This document shows positions 60,840 to 64,000 of a stretch of DNA of 64,000 nt, piece by piece; position 1 is the stretch's first letter; every line of letters starts with the position of its first letter. Position numbers and translations under genes: made by a program. Origin of the DNA: Nocardia aobensis NBRC 100429 (lineage in GTDB: Bacteria > Actinomycetota > Actinomycetes > Mycobacteriales > Mycobacteriaceae). The notes beneath the pieces were generated by a model. It worked only from the letters and a program-made list of their open reading frames with translations. It did not search any database and was not told the DNA's origin. Where the stretch lies: positions 24,163 to 88,162 of the forward strand of contig NZ_BAFQ01000147.1 in NCBI RefSeq assembly GCF_000308375.1, read 5' to 3'.

Positions 60840-63011
60840 TCACCGGTTGCGCACCCGTGATCGCACGATCGCCAGTAGCTCCGGACCGAACTGCTGCGAC
60901 TTCTGTTGTCCGATGCCCGGAATCGCGGCCAGCGCGTCCTCGTCCATCGGCACCTGTTCCGCGATCGCGGTGAGCGTTTTGACGCTCACCACCGCGAACG
61001 GTTTGATCTGCAATTCCTCGGCCCGCTGCCGCCGCCATTCCTGCAGGGCGCCGAGCAGTTCGGTGTCGACCTCGGCCGGACAGCCTGAACACCGCCCGAG
61101 CAGCGTGTCGGTGGAATTGAGCAGCGAACGCCCGCACACCCGGCAGACCGGCAACCGGCGGCCGCGCCCGCCCCGCGTCCCCGCCTGCTGAGCGACCATC
61201 GACGCCGGGGAATCCTCCGGCACCAGCCCGGTGAGGAATCGGCTGCGGCGCCGGTTGCGCCGCCGGCCGTCGGCGCGCGACAGCGCCCAGGACAACCGCA
61301 GATGTTCGCGTGCGCGGGTCACGCCCACGTAGAGCAGCCGCCGTTCCTCCTCCAGCGCGGCCTCGTCGGTCACCGCGCCGCCCTCACCGAGCACATGGGC
61401 GATGGGCAGGGTGCCGTCGGTCAGCCCGACCAGGAAGACCGCATCCCATTCCAGGCCCTTGGCGGCGTGCAGCGAGGCGAGGGTGACGCCCTGCACGGTC
61501 GGTGGGTGGCGGGACTCGGCGCGGACGGCCAATTCCCGTAGCAGCCCGGCGAATTCGAGGGCGGGATCGTGGGCGGCGAGCTCCTCGGTGAGTTGCACCA
61601 GGGCCACCAGCGACGACCAGCGCTCGCGAGCCTGCGCACCGGCCGGCTCCTCGGCGGTGAGTCCCAGCCGGGCGAGGACGGCGCGCACGAGCGTCGCGAC
61701 CTCGGGACCGCGGGCCGCGGGCAGGTCGTCGCGGGCTCCGGCCTGGCGCAGCGCCTGTACCGCCTGCCGGACCTCGGCCCGCTGGAAGAACCCCTCGCCG
61801 CCGCGGACCTGATAGGGAATGCCAGCCTCGGTCAGCGCCTGCTCGTACACCTCGGACTGGGCGTTGATGCGATACAGCACGGCGATCTCGGCGGCCGGAA
61901 CACCCCGCCCGAGCAGGCCGGCGATGCCCTTGGCGACGGCGGTGGCCTCGGCGACCTCGTCGTCGTATTCGGCGAAGGACGGTTCCGGCCCGTCGGCGCG
62001 CTGCCCGACCAACTGCAGCCGGGTCCCCGCGATGCGGCCGCGTGCGGCGCCGATCACGCGATTGGCCAGCGACACCACCTGCGGCGTCGACCGGTAGTCC
62101 CGTTCCAGCCGGACGACGGTGGCGTCGGGGAACCGGCGGGAGAAATCGAGCAGATAGGCCGGGCTGGCGCCGGTGAACGAGTAGATCGTCTGGTTGGCGT
62201 CGCCGACCACGGTCAGGTCGTCGCGATCGCCGAGCCACGCGTCGAGGACGCGCTGCTGCAGCGGGGTCACGTCCTGATATTCGTCGACGACGAAGCACCG
62301 GTAGCGGCCGCGGAACTCCTCGGCCACGGCCGGGTAGTCCTCGAGCGCGGCGGCGGTGTGCAGCAGCAGGTCGTCGAAATCGAGCAGCAGACCGTCCGGG
62401 GTGTTCTTCAACGTCTCGTAGCCGGTGTAGACGGCCGCGATCTTGTCCGCCTGATACGGAATGTCGCGGTGGTGACGCTGGGCGGCGCCGGCGTAGTCCT
62501 CCGGCGCGATGAGCGAGGCCTTCGCCCATTCGATCTCGCCCGCCAGATCACGCACGTTCTCCGTCGCCGTCGGCAGGCCCACGCGCTGGGCGGCCTGGGC
62601 GACGATCGCGAATTTGGAGTCGATGAGCTTCCACGGCACATCGCCGACGATCTGGGGCCAGAAGTACTTCAGCTGGCGCAGTGCGGCGGCGTGGAACGTG
62701 CGCGCCTGGACCGTCTGCGCGTCACCACCCAGGCCGAGCGCGCGCAACCGGGCCCGCAGCTCACCGGCCGCCCGGGCCGTGAAGGTCACCGCCAGCACCT
62801 GGTCGGGGCGCACATGCCCAGCCGAGACCAGATGCGCGATGCGGTGGGTGATGGTCCTGGTCTTGCCGGTGCCCGCTCCCGCGATCACACACACCGGCCC
62901 GCGCGGCGCCCGCACCGCGGCGGCCTGCTCGGGGTCGAGCCCGTCGAGCCGCAGGCTGGTCGATGAGGTCGGGGCAGGCACGCGCTCCATCATGACAGGC
63001 ACTACCGACAT
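60840..63011 (-). CDS. uvrD2: UvrD2, ATP-dependent 3'-5' DNA helicase with HRDC domain
   Basis: A 723-residue superfamily 1A helicase. ATG 63009-63011 is used; an ATG six codons downstream is possible. Motifs in order: Walker A AGAGTGKTRT (about residue 44), VTFTARAAGE (Ia), Walker B DEYQD (~245), VVGDANQTIYSFTGA (III), LERDYRST (IV), GVTLASLHAAKGLEWD (V), and YVGVTRAREHL (VI). A four-Cys zinc module (CRVC and CSGC, about 620-640) follows, then a C-terminal HRDC domain (~650-720). This zinc-plus-HRDC architecture is specific to actinobacterial UvrD2, which is essential in mycobacteria. It probably acts in DNA repair or replication-linked unwinding. It lies directly upstream of the whiB7 promoter, in the same orientation, as in M. 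tuberculosis. Confidence 0.97.
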   Translation of the reverse strand: MSVVPVMMERVPAPTSSTSLRLDGLDPEQAAAVRAPRGPVCVIAGAGTGKTRTITHRIAHLVSAGHVRPDQVLAVTFTARAAGELRARLRALGLGGDAQTVQARTFHAAALRQLKYFWPQIVGDVPWKLIDSKFAIVAQAAQRVGLPTATENVRDLAGEIEWAKASLIAPEDYAGAAQRHHRDIPYQADKIAAVYTGYETLKNTPDGLLLDFDDLLLHTAAALEDYPAVAEEFRGRYRCFVVDEYQDVTPLQQRVLDAWLGDRDDLTVVGDANQTIYSFTGASPAYLLDFSRRFPDATVVRLERDYRSTPQVVSLANRVIGAARGRIAGTRLQLVGQRADGPEPSFAEYDDEVAEATAVAKGIAGLLGRGVPAAEIAVLYRINAQSEVYEQALTEAGIPYQVRGGEGFFQRAEVRQAVQALRQAGARDDLPAARGPEVATLVRAVLARLGLTAEEPAGAQARERWSSLVALVQLTEELAAHDPALEFAGLLRELAVRAESRHPPTVQGVTLASLHAAKGLEWDAVFLVGLTDGTLPIAHVLGEGGAVTDEAALEEERRLLYVGVTRAREHLRLSWALSRADGRRRNRRRSRFLTGLVPEDSPASMVAQQAGTRGGRGRRLPVCRVCGRSLLNSTDTLLGRCSGCPAEVDTELLGALQEWRRQRAEELQIKPFAVVSVKTLTAIAEQVPMDEDALAAIPGIGQQKSQQFGPELLAIVRSRVRNR

Positions 63012-63092
63012 CCGCGCCGCCGCGACGACGCCCCTCGGTTGCCCGGTGCCACGGGTGCGCGGCGCGTTGCCCTCGGCCGGCGCGAGCGTCGC

Positions 63093-63563
63093 TCAACTCC
63101 GTGCGTCGCGCAGCGTCCGCAATGCCGCGGCGAAGCCGGCAGTCCGATCCTGCAACGGACCGAAGAAGGCCCGGTCGCAGTCCTCCACCGCGACGATCGC
63201 GCGATTCACCAGTGCCACACCGGCTTTCGTCGGTACCAGGGATTTCGCGCGCCGGTCGTGCGGATGATCGCGCCGCTCGATCAGGCCCTTCTGTTCGAGG
63301 GCGCGCAGTACCTGGGAGGTCATCATCGGGTCGGTGGCGGCATGGGCGGCCAGATCGCGCTGCGTGATGGGGGTGTCCGCATTCGAGCCGCCGAACCACG
63401 TCAGCGCGGCCAGGAGCACGAACTGCACGTGAGTGAGGTCGAACGGGGCCAGCGCCGCGCGCACCGCCGCCTGCCACCGGTTGGTCACCTGCCACAACAA
63501 CAGGCCCGGGCTCTCGTCGGCACTACCGAATTCCGTTCGCAGCGAGTGGGTTTCGTCGCTCAC
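63093..63563 (-). CDS. MarR-family transcriptional regulator
   Basis: A 156-residue winged-helix regulator. Its ATG (63561-63563) overlaps the TGA of the upstream EVE-domain gene (ATGA), so the two are co-translated. The helix-turn-helix spans about residues 60-95 (TQRDLAAHAATDPMMTSQVL), and the wing carries the family motif RRDHPHDRRAKSL with the conserved DxR. N- and C-terminal helices form the dimer interface. Ligand and targets are not evident. It replaces the mycoredoxin/nudC genes found here in M. tuberculosis. Confidence 0.92.
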   Translation of the reverse strand: MSDETHSLRTEFGSADESPGLLLWQVTNRWQAAVRAALAPFDLTHVQFVLLAALTWFGGSNADTPITQRDLAAHAATDPMMTSQVLRALEQKGLIERRDHPHDRRAKSLVPTKAGVALVNRAIVAVEDCDRAFFGPLQDRTAGFAAALRTLRDARS

Positions 63564-64000
63564 CCGGCCGCCCTCGCCCGCTCGCTCGCGTCCTCTCCCA
63601 GCATGGCCTGCGAGATGACCGCGAAATCGCGCGCGCTCAGTTCCACCACACCGCGCCGCAACACGATGCCCCAGTTGGGGACGCTGGTGAGATCGAGATC
63701 ACCGCGCACCGTATCGATCGCGATGTCGTGCGCGTGCGGGCGATAGGTCACCGCGCGCCGCCACGGCCGGAAGCAGCCGCCCGGATCCTCCCCCTGCCAC
63801 GCGGGCCCGTCGTCGACCGTGCCGATCGCGGTGAACGACTTGACCGGCTCCCCCTCGCGCATACCGGTTCTGGGCGAGTAGTAGACGAGTCCGTCACCCG
63901 GCCGCATCCGTTCGACCGCGGCACGCTTGCCGTGATTGGCCTGCACGATGCCGAGCGCCACCCCGCGACGCACGTGATCGCGCGAGACGACCGCCAGCCA
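63560..64000 (-). CDS. EVE (PUA-like) domain protein, 5' end beyond window
   Basis: The frame is open to the window edge; the visible product begins WLAVVSRDHVRRGV and is missing only about one to three residues. The EVE fold occupies almost the whole protein (about 147 residues visible). Characteristic segments are QANHGKRA, MRPGDGLVYYSP and FTAIGTV. EVE domains are relatives of PUA/YTH folds that bind modified bases in DNA or RNA and often occur near restriction or defence genes. Here the protein is coupled to a MarR regulator with a 4-nt overlap. The bound ligand is not known. Confidence 0.9.
   Translation of the reverse strand, partial: WLAVVSRDHVRRGVALGIVQANHGKRAAVERMRPGDGLVYYSPRTGMREGEPVKSFTAIGTVDDGPAWQGEDPGGCFRPWRRAVTYRPHAHDIAIDTVRGDLDLTSVPNWGIVLRRGVVELSARDFAVISQAMLGEDASERARAAG

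Overview
The window is high-G+C actinobacterial DNA from a mycolic-acid-type bacterium (order Mycobacteriales/Corynebacteriales, most likely Nocardia or a close relative). The evidence is a resuscitation-promoting factor, a UPF0182 membrane protein, and a right-hand gene block whose order (UPF0182, small conserved protein, PDZ/Lon-like protease, zinc metalloprotease, ThiF/TOMM-like protein, ABC1 kinase, whiB7, uvrD2) matches the Mycobacterium tuberculosis Rv3193c-Rv3198c neighbourhood as I remember it.

Left two thirds (1-43606, all minus strand): four consecutive modular type I polyketide synthase (PKS) genes, read right to left and closely packed (4-nt overlap, 54-nt gap, 2-nt gap). The first gene (29957-43606) carries a KSQ-AT-ACP loading module with a methylmalonyl-type AT, then modules 1 and 2. 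The second (24462-29960) is module 3, the third (14676-24407) is modules 4 and 5, and the fourth (1-14673, open at the window edge) holds modules 6, 7 and part of 8. Every extender AT has the malonyl signature. All extension modules have DH and KR except module 4, which has only KR. No ER domain is seen. The predicted chain is a propionate starter, a conjugated triene, one hydroxyl, then at least three more and probably four conjugated double bonds. No thioesterase or tailoring gene is in view, so the rest of the cluster must lie to the left. Modules 4-8 share patches of near-identical DNA with codon use unlike the flanks.

Boundary (43607-44849): the PKS upstream region, then an initiator tRNA-fMet with its own promoter and a strong terminator, then a long leader before the Rpf gene.

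Right third (44850-64000): conserved chromosomal genes: Rpf; UPF0182; a PPA1377-like protein; a PDZ/Lon-like protease; a zinc metalloprotease; a double-hotdog dehydratase; a ThiF/TOMM-like protein; an ABC1 kinase; whiB7 with an attenuated leader containing a small ORF; uvrD2; a MarR regulator; and an EVE-domain protein cut by the window edge.

Set within this conserved block at 54224-58200, on the opposite strand to its neighbours, is a four-gene operon: a J-domain/degenerate-kinase fusion, a VWA protein, a divergent adenylosuccinate-synthetase paralogue, and an NrtR-like degenerate Nudix regulator. A perfect 9-bp inverted repeat sits on its predicted leaderless promoter. I consider this operon, with the repeat-recoded PKS and the whiB7 leader, the most interesting content.
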